DNA of 6,629 nt from Verrucomicrobiota bacterium. GTDB taxonomy: Bacteria; Verrucomicrobiota; Verrucomicrobiia; Limisphaerales; JAGWYX01. Below, piece after piece: positions 1 to 5,752 of the stretch (its first letter is position 1; each line of letters starts with the position of its first letter). The position numbers and the translations under genes were made by a program. Below the pieces are notes generated by a model. It did no database searches and was not told where the DNA came from. It was given only the letters and a program-made list of their open reading frames with translations. The stretch lies in assembly GCA_018969165.1 (NCBI GenBank), contig JAGWYX010000225.1:1-6629 (forward strand), written 5' to 3'.

Positions 1-1689
1 GCGGGGCAATTCCGGTCCGAACACGACCCGGCGTTCGGTGATCGTCTCGGTGCCGCCGTCGTCCTGTTCGTAACGGGTCTTGGCCGGCAGGAGGATCACC
101 TCTTCCCCCGGTTCGAGCAGCATCTGATCGGTAACGATGATGTCCTGATGCACCCGCAGCGGCACCCGGCTCATGGCCTCGGCGACGGAATCCGGGTCCG
201 GCAGCGTGCGCAGGAAATTGCCGCCGACGCAATAGAGCACGGCGAGTTGCCCGCGGGCGGCGGCTTCGACCATTTCGGTGGCCGACAACCCGGCCCAGTC
301 GGGGACTGGGAACCCGTAGCGCCCGGCGAGGTCCTGCGCGTTCTGAGAATTGATGGGCTTGCCTCCGGGGAACGCCGTCGAGTAGGCCCCCATCTCGGCG
401 CCGCCTTGGACACCGGAATGTCCACGGATCGGCATCAGGCCACAGCGATCGCGCCCGACAAATCCTTTGGTCAGGCCGAGGTTCAGGATCATGCTCACGG
501 CGTCGCCGCCGAAGACGTGCTGGGTAATGCCCATGCTCCAGACGAACACGGCGGTTTTGGTGTGGGCGACGAGTTCCGCGAACTCCTCCATGCTCGAGCG
601 TGGCAGGCCGGATTGTTGTTCGAGCGCAGACCATGCGAGTTTCTCGGCTGCCGCTTTGAGTTCCGCAAAACCGACCGTGTGCTGACCAACGAATTCGCGA
701 TCGAGCCAAGCACCGGCGGAAGCCGTCGATGGGACGTTGCCGGCGGCAGGTGAGGCGCCCGCGCTCCCCGGGACCTGTGCATCGCGTTCGAACAAGGTTT
801 TCAGGACGCCGTAAAGAAAGGCGATGTCGCCACCCTGCGCGACGGGAAACCAGTAATCCATGAGGTCGGTGCCGAACAGGGCGCTGGCGGGGGTCGAGGG
901 GACCCAGTAGCGCTCGAGGCCGGGCTCGCGGTAGGGGTTGACGACGGCAACCCGGGTGCCGAATTTTTTGGCTTCATGGAGGTACTTGGTGGTGACGGGC
1001 TGATCGTTGGCCGGGTTGGCGCCGAAGAACACGACCAGGTCCGTGCCCCACCAGTCGCGGTAACTGCAGGTGGTGGCGGCGACGCCGAGGGCGCGCTTCA
1101 TGGCGCCGGTGGACGGGGAATGGCAGAGTCGGGCGGCGTTATCGACGTTGTTCGTGCCGAGGAAGCGGGCGACCTTTTGGGCCACGTAATAGACTTCGTT
1201 GGTGATGCCGCGCGAGGTGAGGTAGAAGGCGATTCGCCGCGGGTCAACCCCGCGGAGACGCCGTGCCAGGGTGGCATAAGCCTCCTCCCACGAGATGCGG
1301 CGGAACCCCGGTTCGCCCTTGCGGCGGAGCATGGGGTACGGCAGCCGGCCAAGCTCGCGCAGTTGATCATTGCGCCACGCGCGCAAGCCGGACAGGTCGG
1401 CCAACCGCCTCGGGTCCAGCGCCGGCATGGTATTGAGCCGGAGCAGATTCAACCGGGTCATGCACAAGTGCACCCCGTGGATGGTCCAATCGTGCAGGCC
1501 GGCGACGCCCAGGGCGCAACCGTCGCACACGCCCTGGTGAAGCACCTTCCAGGCATAACCCAGGTTGTCGCGGTTGCGCCAGAGGACCCGCGCCATGTCA
1601 CGAAAATGATGCGGCTTGGTCTGTCCGAGCCCGAACGGGACGCTGGCCTTGAGTTTGCCCTTCCAGTTTTTGTGAAGGCGATGTGACAT
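1..1689 (-). CDS. FdhF/YdeP-family molybdopterin-dependent oxidoreductase, C-terminus cut by window edge
   Basis: The frame is open from an ATG at 1689-1687 to base 1 with no stop, giving 563 residues; I recall this family at about 750-770, so the molybdopterin-binding C-terminus is missing. The closest relative I recognise is E. coli YdeP, a distant relative of formate dehydrogenase H; its substrate is uncertain. Matching blocks in order are CDGCALG (55-61) with a further Cys at 76, GTNNVD (178-183) followed by AARLCHSPS (185-193), GANPANDQP, VNPYREPGLER, DIAFLYGVLKTLFERD, MGITQHVFGG, PIRGHSGVQGG and CVGGNFL. Cys189 (TGC, 1125-1123) sits where FdhF has selenocysteine, so this is a Cys-type enzyme. 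Cys55, Cys58 and Cys76 (C-x2-C-x17-C) could bind an Fe-S cluster as in related enzymes; I see no fourth ligand nearby. No export signal is visible, so it is probably cytoplasmic. A low-complexity Ala/Pro/Gly/Ser segment at about residues 304-327 interrupts the family alignment. The ATG has no Shine-Dalgarno sequence; an in-frame stop lies upstream at 1782-1780. Confidence 0.9.
   Translation of the reverse strand, partial: MSHRLHKNWKGKLKASVPFGLGQTKPHHFRDMARVLWRNRDNLGYAWKVLHQGVCDGCALGVAGLHDWTIHGVHLCMTRLNLLRLNTMPALDPRRLADLSGLRAWRNDQLRELGRLPYPMLRRKGEPGFRRISWEEAYATLARRLRGVDPRRIAFYLTSRGITNEVYYVAQKVARFLGTNNVDNAARLCHSPSTGAMKRALGVAATTCSYRDWWGTDLVVFFGANPANDQPVTTKYLHEAKKFGTRVAVVNPYREPGLERYWVPSTPASALFGTDLMDYWFPVAQGGDIAFLYGVLKTLFERDAQVPGSAGASPAAGNVPSTASAGAWLDREFVGQHTVGFAELKAAAEKLAWSALEQQSGLPRSSMEEFAELVAHTKTAVFVWSMGITQHVFGGDAVSMILNLGLTKGFVGRDRCGLMPIRGHSGVQGGAEMGAYSTAFPGGKPINSQNAQDLAGRYGFPVPDWAGLSATEMVEAAARGQLAVLYCVGGNFLRTLPDPDSVAEAMSRVPLRVHQDIIVTDQMLLEPGEEVILLPAKTRYEQDDGGTETITERRVVFGPELPR
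741..771 (-). repeat. Possible REP-like GC-rich element inserted in frame in the oxidoreductase gene
   Basis: On the coding strand this stretch reads GGGAGCGCGGGCGCCTCACC and onward to TGCC, encoding PGSAGASPAAG. It separates the conserved FERD end of one block from LDREF at the start of the next. E. coli YdeP, as I recall it, has about 11 residues here against 25 in this protein. From memory, similar GC-rich units translated as GSAGASP recur in verrucomicrobial genomes. Only one copy is present in the window, so repeat status is inferred and not shown. It may simply be a variable linker. Confidence 0.3.
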
Positions 1690-1725
1690 GAATCGGCGTC
1701 TGATGCGCCGGAGCAAGATCGGGTC

Positions 1726-1755
1726 AATAAAGCCGCACCCGGCGCCGGCTGTCAA
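1726..1755 (-). promoter_or_regulatory. Candidate sigma-70-type promoter for the leftward oxidoreductase gene
   Basis: Read on the minus strand, a perfect -35 hexamer TTGACA (1755-1750) is followed after 18 nt by TTTATT (1731-1726), which matches 4 of 6 positions of TATAAT. The alternative CTTTAT at 17 nt spacing matches 3 of 6. Transcription would start near 1719, leaving a leader of about 30 nt before the ATG at 1689. Position and orientation fit well, but the -10 box is only fair. Confidence 0.5.
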
Positions 1756-1841
1756 ATCCCGCGCGCTCGCCGTCCATGTTCATTCAACCGCTCACAGCGA
1801 AATCGGTGTCCTCGTTACCGCGGTGGGGGCCGGTGTAAAAG

Positions 1842-1870
1842 TTGACGCTCGGGCTTGGGGACGCTACTTT
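1842..1870 (+). promoter_or_regulatory. Candidate sigma-70-type promoter for the iscA-hscB operon
   Basis: TTGACG (1842-1847) and TACTTT (1865-1870) are separated by exactly 17 nt. They match the -35 consensus at 5 of 6 positions and the -10 at 4 of 6. The expected transcription start, about 7 nt past the -10 box, is near 1877, only about 4 nt before the ATG at 1881. The message would then be leaderless or nearly so, which agrees with the lack of a usable Shine-Dalgarno sequence. The promoter also argues against starting the protein at the TTG at 1842, which lies inside the -35 box. Confidence 0.6.
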
Positions 1871-1880
1871 CGACCAGGAT

Positions 1881-2267
1881 ATGAGCACAATTGTGAATCC
1901 GCCGACAAACGCCGCGCCCAACTACCGCGTGGGCGACGAACGCCTGATCCGCGTCACGCCCAATGCGGCGCGGAAGGTGAGCGCCCTGCTGGCTCGACAG
2001 GCTCGGCCGACCGGTGTCCTGCGCGTCGCCGTGGTCGGCGGGGGTTGCTCGGGGTTGCAATACAAGATGGACCTGCAGGACGGCCCGGCCAACCGGGATA
2101 TCCTGGTGGAGACGGGCGGCGTTCGTGTGGTCGTGGACCCCAAGAGCGCCCTCTATGTCACCGGGTCCGAGCTGGATTACGTGGAGGCGCTGCAGGACGG
2201 CGGGTTCAAGGTGAAGAACCCGAATGCGGCGACCAGTTGCTCGTGCGGTGAAAGCTTCAGCGCGTGA
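1881..2267 (+). CDS. iscA: A-type iron-sulfur cluster carrier (HesB/IscA/ErpA/SufA family)
   Basis: The 128-residue protein shows the whole A-type fold. The three cluster-ligand cysteines are Cys56 in GGGCSGLQY and Cys120 and Cys122 in SCSCGESF. The spacing of 64 and 2 residues equals that of E. coli IscA (Cys35, Cys99, Cys101). Ser121 replaces the more usual Gly between the last two. Proteins of this family hold or pass on [2Fe-2S] or [4Fe-4S] clusters to target enzymes in the cytoplasm. The N-terminus is about 20 residues longer than E. coli IscA. I chose the ATG at 1881 over the in-frame TTG at 1842, which lies in the candidate promoter. The stop overlaps the next start (GTGA), so the two genes are translationally coupled. 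The name iscA follows the link to hscB; erpA or sufA would fit the sequence equally well. Confidence 0.93.
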   Translation: MSTIVNPPTNAAPNYRVGDERLIRVTPNAARKVSALLARQARPTGVLRVAVVGGGCSGLQYKMDLQDGPANRDILVETGGVRVVVDPKSALYVTGSELDYVEALQDGGFKVKNPNAATSCSCGESFSA

Positions 2268-2884
2268 CCGACTATTTCGCGCTGCTCAGCGAACCGCGCC
2301 GACCGTGGCTGGATGCCGAGCGCCTGAAGAGCCGCTTTCACGACCTGTCCCTCCAGTGGCATCCGGACCGGTTCCATCATGCGCCGATTGCCGAGCGGCA
2401 GGCGGCCCACGAACGGTTTGGCGAACTCAACGCCGCGTATCACTGCCTGCGCGAACCGAAACCGCGTCTGCGCCATCTCCTCGAACTCGAAGGCGAAACC
2501 GGCCTGGACCAGGTCCAAAACGTCTCGCCGGATCTGATCGATTTGTTTGCCGAGATCGGCGCGGCTTGCCGCGAGGTCCGGGCCGCTGACGCGGAGAAAG
2601 CCGGCGCCTCGTCGTCAATTCTCCGAGCGCAACAACTCGAGGCGGCTCTCGGTTGGAGTGATCGGTTCTCCAAACTCGAGCAAAAAATCAACGCCTACCG
2701 GGAGCCGTTGCTGGCCGAGTTGCAGCGCCTGGACCCCCGCTGGACGGCAGCTCCACCGCCCGGTTCGGCAGCGCGCCGGTCCGCCTTGCCCCTGGCCCGG
2801 ACCCGGCAGATTTACCAGGCGCTCGGGTTCCTCGATCGCTGGCTGGCGCAAGTCCAGGAACGATTGCTGCCCCTGAACCTCTGA
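2264..2884 (+). CDS. hscB: HscB-like J-domain co-chaperone for Fe-S cluster transfer
   Basis: A 206-residue J-protein. The N-terminal 75 residues form a J domain with the HPD motif at 33-35 (QWHPDRF), almost exactly where E. coli HscB has it (32-34). It is followed by RHLLELEGE (70-78), the usual entry into the HscB C-terminal helical domain that binds the scaffold IscU. HscB delivers IscU to the Hsp70 HscA and stimulates its ATPase. E. coli HscB is 171 residues; the extra length here comes from an Ala/Pro/Gly-rich linker at about 161-172 and a final helix. The scaffold-binding region is divergent, with PDLIDLFAEI where HscB proteins usually have a FLMEQ-like segment. The start is a GTG sharing 4 nt with the iscA stop, without a Shine-Dalgarno sequence, so translation probably depends on iscA. 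No hscA, iscU or ferredoxin gene lies in the window. Confidence 0.85.
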   Translation: MTDYFALLSEPRRPWLDAERLKSRFHDLSLQWHPDRFHHAPIAERQAAHERFGELNAAYHCLREPKPRLRHLLELEGETGLDQVQNVSPDLIDLFAEIGAACREVRAADAEKAGASSSILRAQQLEAALGWSDRFSKLEQKINAYREPLLAELQRLDPRWTAAPPPGSAARRSALPLARTRQIYQALGFLDRWLAQVQERLLPLNL

Positions 2885-2890
2885 TCCCGG

Positions 2891-3670
2891 ATGAAATCCG
2901 CTCGCGAACGACAAGGGCCGGCGCGGCGACGAGCCAATCGCGTGTGGCCCGCGTGGCACCTCCGCGCGGCGGTGTTCGGGTTGTGCGGCATCTGGCTTGG
3001 GCTTTCCGGCCGGAACCTCGAAGGCGCGGAGGCGTGGCAGGCGGCCCTGGCGAAAATGCCGCTGGCAACTGGCGTCCGCCAACTTGACAAAGCCAACTGC
3101 ATCAACTCGCTCCTGGACGCCTTGCAACCGAACCTGACGGTCAAGGCGCTGGTGATTCTGCCCGGGGCGGCGGACGAGCTGTATTTTTTCGATCGCGTTC
3201 ACGTTCGGCTGGCGGCCGCGTCACCCAGCCTGCTGGACGCCATCGAGGCGCTCACGAATCAGACGCGTCTCCGCGCTTCCTTTCGCCCGCCGTTCTTGCG
3301 GCTGCACACCGATGACGAGGTGGCGGAGCCTTGGTCGCGGATTCAGGATGCTGCCACCGCCGATCGATTGGAGCGACGGCGAGTGCGCGGGCAGATCGAT
3401 TTCCGGGACACCGATTGGGATCATCTCCAACCGGCGTTGCGCCGGCGTGTGTCGGTGGGGATTCGGCCGTGGACCGGTGCGCCGGAGTCCTGGCATTTCT
3501 ACCGGGCGAACCTGCGGGGGTGGGACCTGAATGAGTTGGAGTTGCTCGAAGCGGTTTCGATGGCAACCCGGACCTGGTTCACCGTGCGGTGGCACAAAGT
3601 GATTTTCGAGCGGGTGAGCCGCAACGAGGTGTTGGAACGCCTGGGTCGGCAGACGGTCCCAGCCAGGTGA
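2891..3670 (+). CDS. Secreted protein of unknown function
   Basis: A 259-residue protein that I cannot assign to a characterised family. The N-terminus has a long basic stretch (residues 1-17, with ARRRANR) followed by a hydrophobic core at about 24-40 and small residues near 45-48 (GAEA), so a Sec-type signal peptide with cleavage near residue 48 is likely. No lipobox is seen. The mature part is mixed alpha/beta in appearance with many charged residues and blocks that look conserved: NCINSLLDALQPNLTVKALVILPG (69-92), YFFDRVHVRLA, RPPFLRLHTDDE and ESWHFYRANL. I believe similar proteins occur in other Verrucomicrobiota, but only as hypotheticals. The ATG follows the hscB stop by 6 nt, so it is probably the third gene of this operon. 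Its export makes a direct role in cytoplasmic Fe-S assembly unlikely, and co-transcription may be incidental. Confidence 0.75.
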   Translation: MKSARERQGPARRRANRVWPAWHLRAAVFGLCGIWLGLSGRNLEGAEAWQAALAKMPLATGVRQLDKANCINSLLDALQPNLTVKALVILPGAADELYFFDRVHVRLAAASPSLLDAIEALTNQTRLRASFRPPFLRLHTDDEVAEPWSRIQDAATADRLERRRVRGQIDFRDTDWDHLQPALRRRVSVGIRPWTGAPESWHFYRANLRGWDLNELELLEAVSMATRTWFTVRWHKVIFERVSRNEVLERLGRQTVPAR

Positions 3671-3756
3671 GCAAAAAGCGCCAGCCTGCCGCATCCTCGC
3701 CAGCCCGACTGCTCCTGCAGGCGCCAATTCCTAACGAGTTGCACCTCAGACGGCAT

Positions 3757-3832
3757 GAACCACAATGGAACACGAACCCACACCAATCGAGACTCGAATC
3801 ACCGCTTCCCGGGTGGGTGTCCATTCGTGGTT
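3757..3832. repeat. Degenerate interspersed inverted repeat
   Basis: The left arm begins GAACCACAATGGAACACGAA (3757-3776). The right arm GGGTGGGTGTCCATTCGTGG (3811-3830) is followed by TT; its reverse complement starts AACCACGAATGGACAC. The arms pair imperfectly, with a few indels, around a roughly 30-nt centre. From memory, the motif aaccacgaatggacacgaat occurs as a dispersed palindromic element in Verrucomicrobiota and other environmental bacteria. This looks like a decayed copy. It lies about 90 nt after the stop of the operon's last gene. Confidence 0.5.
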
Positions 3833-4012
3833 GAATTTCCTACATCAGCGTTTTGCAACCCCTGGATTCTGGCAAACCTGGAGTTGGTACGCCTTCTGCT
3901 TAACTGCAAACATGGGAACCTTACGAAGTTTCGATCCCCGAAACGACGTGACGCCTTCCGCCCGGGCCTCACGCCTGGGGCAGAACTCCCCTGTCTCCGT
4001 CCCGCCTTGTCG

Positions 4013-4033
4013 CGCTAATCCCCTGGATTAGCG
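4013..4033. repeat. Perfect 9-bp hairpin
   Basis: CGCTAATCC (4013-4021) and GGATTAGCG (4025-4033) are exact reverse complements around a 3-nt CCT loop. No T-tract follows on the plus strand, so it is not a classical terminator. It lies 24 nt before the terminator hairpin and could be part of a folded 3' end or a protein-binding palindrome. Confidence 0.55.
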
Positions 4034-4057
4034 TCCCGCGCAAAGTCGAGTTGTTGT

Positions 4058-4092
4058 CTGGCGGCCTGCTCCGGCAGGCCGCCAGTTTCTTT
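4058..4092 (+). terminator. Intrinsic (rho-independent) terminator, rightward
   Basis: A perfect 12-bp GC-rich stem, CTGGCGGCCTGC (4058-4069) with GCAGGCCGCCAG (4074-4085), closes a TCCG loop. In RNA this is the exceptionally stable C(UCCG)G tetraloop. TTTCTTT (4086-4092) follows directly, so the signal works for rightward transcription. The other side reads ACAACAA on the minus strand, so leftward termination would be weaker. It lies about 390 nt beyond the last operon gene, implying either a long 3' untranslated region or a separate small transcript. Confidence 0.75.
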
Positions 4093-4240
4093 CCCGCCGC
4101 GCCCACGGAACCGCCGGCGCCGACGGCCGGGTCTCCGCCGGAGCGGCATCTCGATGCCTTGAACCAGGGAACTCATTGCGGTCAGCAGGAGCGTTGGTCC
4201 CCCTTCTCCTTGCCGTGCCTGGGGCTTCCAGGAAATCGTA

Positions 4241-4329
4241 AGCGAGGCGCGCAGAGGAATTGGACAACGAAGGGAACGAATCAATGGATGAACGGCCAAG
4301 TTGACTTGAGGTCTGAGGCGCGCCTCGCT
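4241..4329. repeat. 12-bp perfect inverted repeat with 65-nt spacer
   Basis: AGCGAGGCGCGC (4241-4252) and GCGCGCCTCGCT (4318-4329) are exact reverse complements. The right arm overlaps a second palindrome, GAGGCGCGCCTC (4315-4326). The pair ends 2 nt from the stop of the leftward Gfo/Idh/MocA gene, so the palindrome would fold at the very 3' end of that message. The 65-nt centre has no recognisable content and is less GC-rich. It could be a tiny mobile palindromic element or a transcript-end structure; no T-tract is present. Confidence 0.5.
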
Positions 4330-4331
4330 GG

Positions 4332-5621
4332 TTAAACCCTGGGCTCCCAGCCGGGGCGATAGGTCCGCCGCCAAAGCGCCGTCGCGGCCGGGTCACCGAC
4401 GATCTGGCGGCGACGGGGATCCAGGTGCAGCGTGTGGCCGGTGCGGGAGGCGATGTTGCCCAGCAGACACAGCAGGGTGCTCTGGTAGCCTTCCTCGATC
4501 TCGGCGTTCAGGCGGTCCCTGCGGCGGATGGCGTTGAGGAAGTTCTCGAAGTGCGGGGCGGCACTGCCCGAGCCACGGACGCGGGTCAGTTCCTTATCCT
4601 GCGCATCGTAGATGATGTAGCTCGAGCCGTCGCTGACCAGGCTGCCCTGCTCCCCGTAAAAGGCCAGGCCGAACATCGACCCTTCGAAGCCCCGGTGACT
4701 CCAACTGCGGCCCTCATACACGATGCTGCTGCGGCCGAAATCGAAGGTGACCACCTGGGTGTCGGGCGTTTCCTGGTCGTCGTCCCAGCGATATTTGCCG
4801 CCGCCGGCCGAGACTCGAGTCGGGCAATCGACGCCCAGTCCCCAGCGGCAGACATCGAGGGCGTGCACGCCGTTGTTGCCCAGCTCGCCCGTGCCCCAAT
4901 GCCAGAACCAATGCCAGTTGTAATGAATCAGGTTATCCCGATACGGTCGTTCCGGCGCGGGTCCCTCCCAGAGCGAGTAGTCCAGCCAGGCCGGCACCGG
5001 GGCGACCTTGCCGTGGCTGATCGACGGGCGGGTGGCGGTGTACCAGGCGCGCGCGAACAGCACCCGTCCGAGTGCGCCGCCGCGCAGCCGCTCGATGGCC
5101 TCGAGGATGCCGGGCATGCTGCGCCGTTGGGTGCCGAGCTGGACGGACCGGCGGTACTTGCGCGCCGCGGCCACCATCAATTCGCCCTCGTGCGGGTTGT
5201 GGCAGGCGGGCTTTTCCACATAAACATGCTTGCCAGCGGCGCAAGCCAGGATCGTCGCCGCCGCATGCCAGTGATCCGGCGTCGCGATCACCAGCGCATC
5301 CACGTCGCGATCATCCAGGACCCGGCGAAAATCCTTGACCCCTTTGGGCGCGGTGGGCTGGCGGACCGTCGCCGCGCGGATGCCCTTGGCCACCGCGCGC
5401 TCGTCCACGTCGCAAACGTAGGCGACTTCGACACCCGGCAACGCGGTGAAGCCTTTGATCAAGTCGGTGCCGCGGCCGTTGACGCCCATGAAGCCGAGCA
5501 CCACCTTCCGGCCGGGCGAGTCCGCTCCGCGCCCGACGGCGGCGGGACCGAGCGCGGCCAGGCCGGCGCCCAGCACCGAGGATTGTTGGAGGAACTGACG
5601 ACGGCTCATCGAAGTCTTCAT
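4332..5621 (-). CDS. Gfo/Idh/MocA-family NAD(P)-dependent oxidoreductase with TAT signal
   Basis: A complete 429-residue protein of usual length for exported members of this family. Residues 6-11 (SRRQFL) form a twin-arginine motif, followed by a hydrophobic, Ala/Gly-rich stretch to about residue 32, so it is probably exported folded through the Tat system. The Rossmann nucleotide-binding loop is GVNGRG (46-51). Further family marks are ATPDHWH (113-119), YVEKPACHNP with the conserved EKP at 136-138, and GNNGVHALDVCRWG with His253 and Asp256 at the expected catalytic positions. Such enzymes oxidise or reduce sugars and related polyols; the substrate cannot be told from sequence. Paralogues of this type are numerous in Verrucomicrobiota and Planctomycetota, often linked to polysaccharide use. 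The start is the ATG at 5621-5619; a second ATG four codons in (residue 5) is equally plausible. Neither has a Shine-Dalgarno sequence. It follows selB by 131 nt on the same strand, and I see no convincing promoter in that gap. Confidence 0.93.
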   Translation of the reverse strand: MKTSMSRRQFLQQSSVLGAGLAALGPAAVGRGADSPGRKVVLGFMGVNGRGTDLIKGFTALPGVEVAYVCDVDERAVAKGIRAATVRQPTAPKGVKDFRRVLDDRDVDALVIATPDHWHAAATILACAAGKHVYVEKPACHNPHEGELMVAAARKYRRSVQLGTQRRSMPGILEAIERLRGGALGRVLFARAWYTATRPSISHGKVAPVPAWLDYSLWEGPAPERPYRDNLIHYNWHWFWHWGTGELGNNGVHALDVCRWGLGVDCPTRVSAGGGKYRWDDDQETPDTQVVTFDFGRSSIVYEGRSWSHRGFEGSMFGLAFYGEQGSLVSDGSSYIIYDAQDKELTRVRGSGSAAPHFENFLNAIRRRDRLNAEIEEGYQSTLLCLLGNIASRTGHTLHLDPRRRQIVGDPAATALWRRTYRPGWEPRV

Positions 5622-5752
5622 GGTGGTTCAGCTATTTGCGGCGGCCAATCGCCGGCGCGACGCTGCCTCAGACTGACGCGGGCCGTCCGGGTAATTCAAG
5701 CGTTTCTTCCGGCTTGGCCGCCCGCGCCTCGCCGGGTCAAACGTCACCACCT

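Larger units (their letters stand above)
3671..4331. other. Noncoding stretch rich in hairpins between convergent genes
   Basis: About 660 nt with no credible gene. Short open frames here (e.g. 3765-4031 and 4051-4335 on the plus strand, 4015-4374 on the minus strand) resemble nothing I know, and several start inside or run through repeats. Besides the repeats and terminator listed separately, two small stems can be seen. GTTTCG (3928-3933) pairs with CGAAAC (3939-3944), extended by ACG/CGT outside a 2-nt internal loop (3923-3949). CCCGGGC (3961-3967) pairs with GCCTGGG (3973-3979) with one G-U wobble. No tRNA, rRNA or riboswitch that I recognise is present. Confidence 0.6.

Noticed and set aside
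148..753. 201-codon open frame on the plus strand
   Set aside because: Antisense shadow of the same oxidoreductase coding sequence.
1081..1140. Possible selenocysteine (UGA) codon or SECIS in the formate-dehydrogenase-like gene
   Set aside because: The codon at the expected position reads TGC, and the frame contains no TGA over all 563 codons.
976..1686. 236-codon open frame on the plus strand
   Set aside because: It lies wholly antisense to the oxidoreductase gene, whose translation matches a known family throughout; the plus-strand product has no recognisable features and reflects high GC content.
1842..1880. TTG start extending iscA by 13 codons
   Set aside because: The TTG is part of a good -35 hexamer, and the added residues (MTLGLGDATFDQD) do not match the family N-terminus.
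1688..2251. 187-codon plus-strand frame overlapping iscA
   Set aside because: Out of frame with the clearly conserved A-type carrier and covers the promoter region; product is Arg/Gly/Ala-rich without family resemblance.
3859..4029. Ten-base direct repeat CCCCTGGATT at 3859-3868 and 4020-4029
   Set aside because: One 10-mer match in a 660-nt region is within chance expectation and nothing else extends it.
3765..4031. 88-codon plus-strand open frame after the operon
   Set aside because: It starts inside a degenerate inverted repeat, ends in a hairpin, has no start signal and no resemblance to known proteins.
5622..5752. Gap between selB and the Gfo/Idh/MocA gene as a site for selC or a promoter
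   Set aside because: No tRNA-like acceptor or T-arm is visible, and TTGACC and TTGAAT boxes in it have no acceptable -10 at 16-18 nt.
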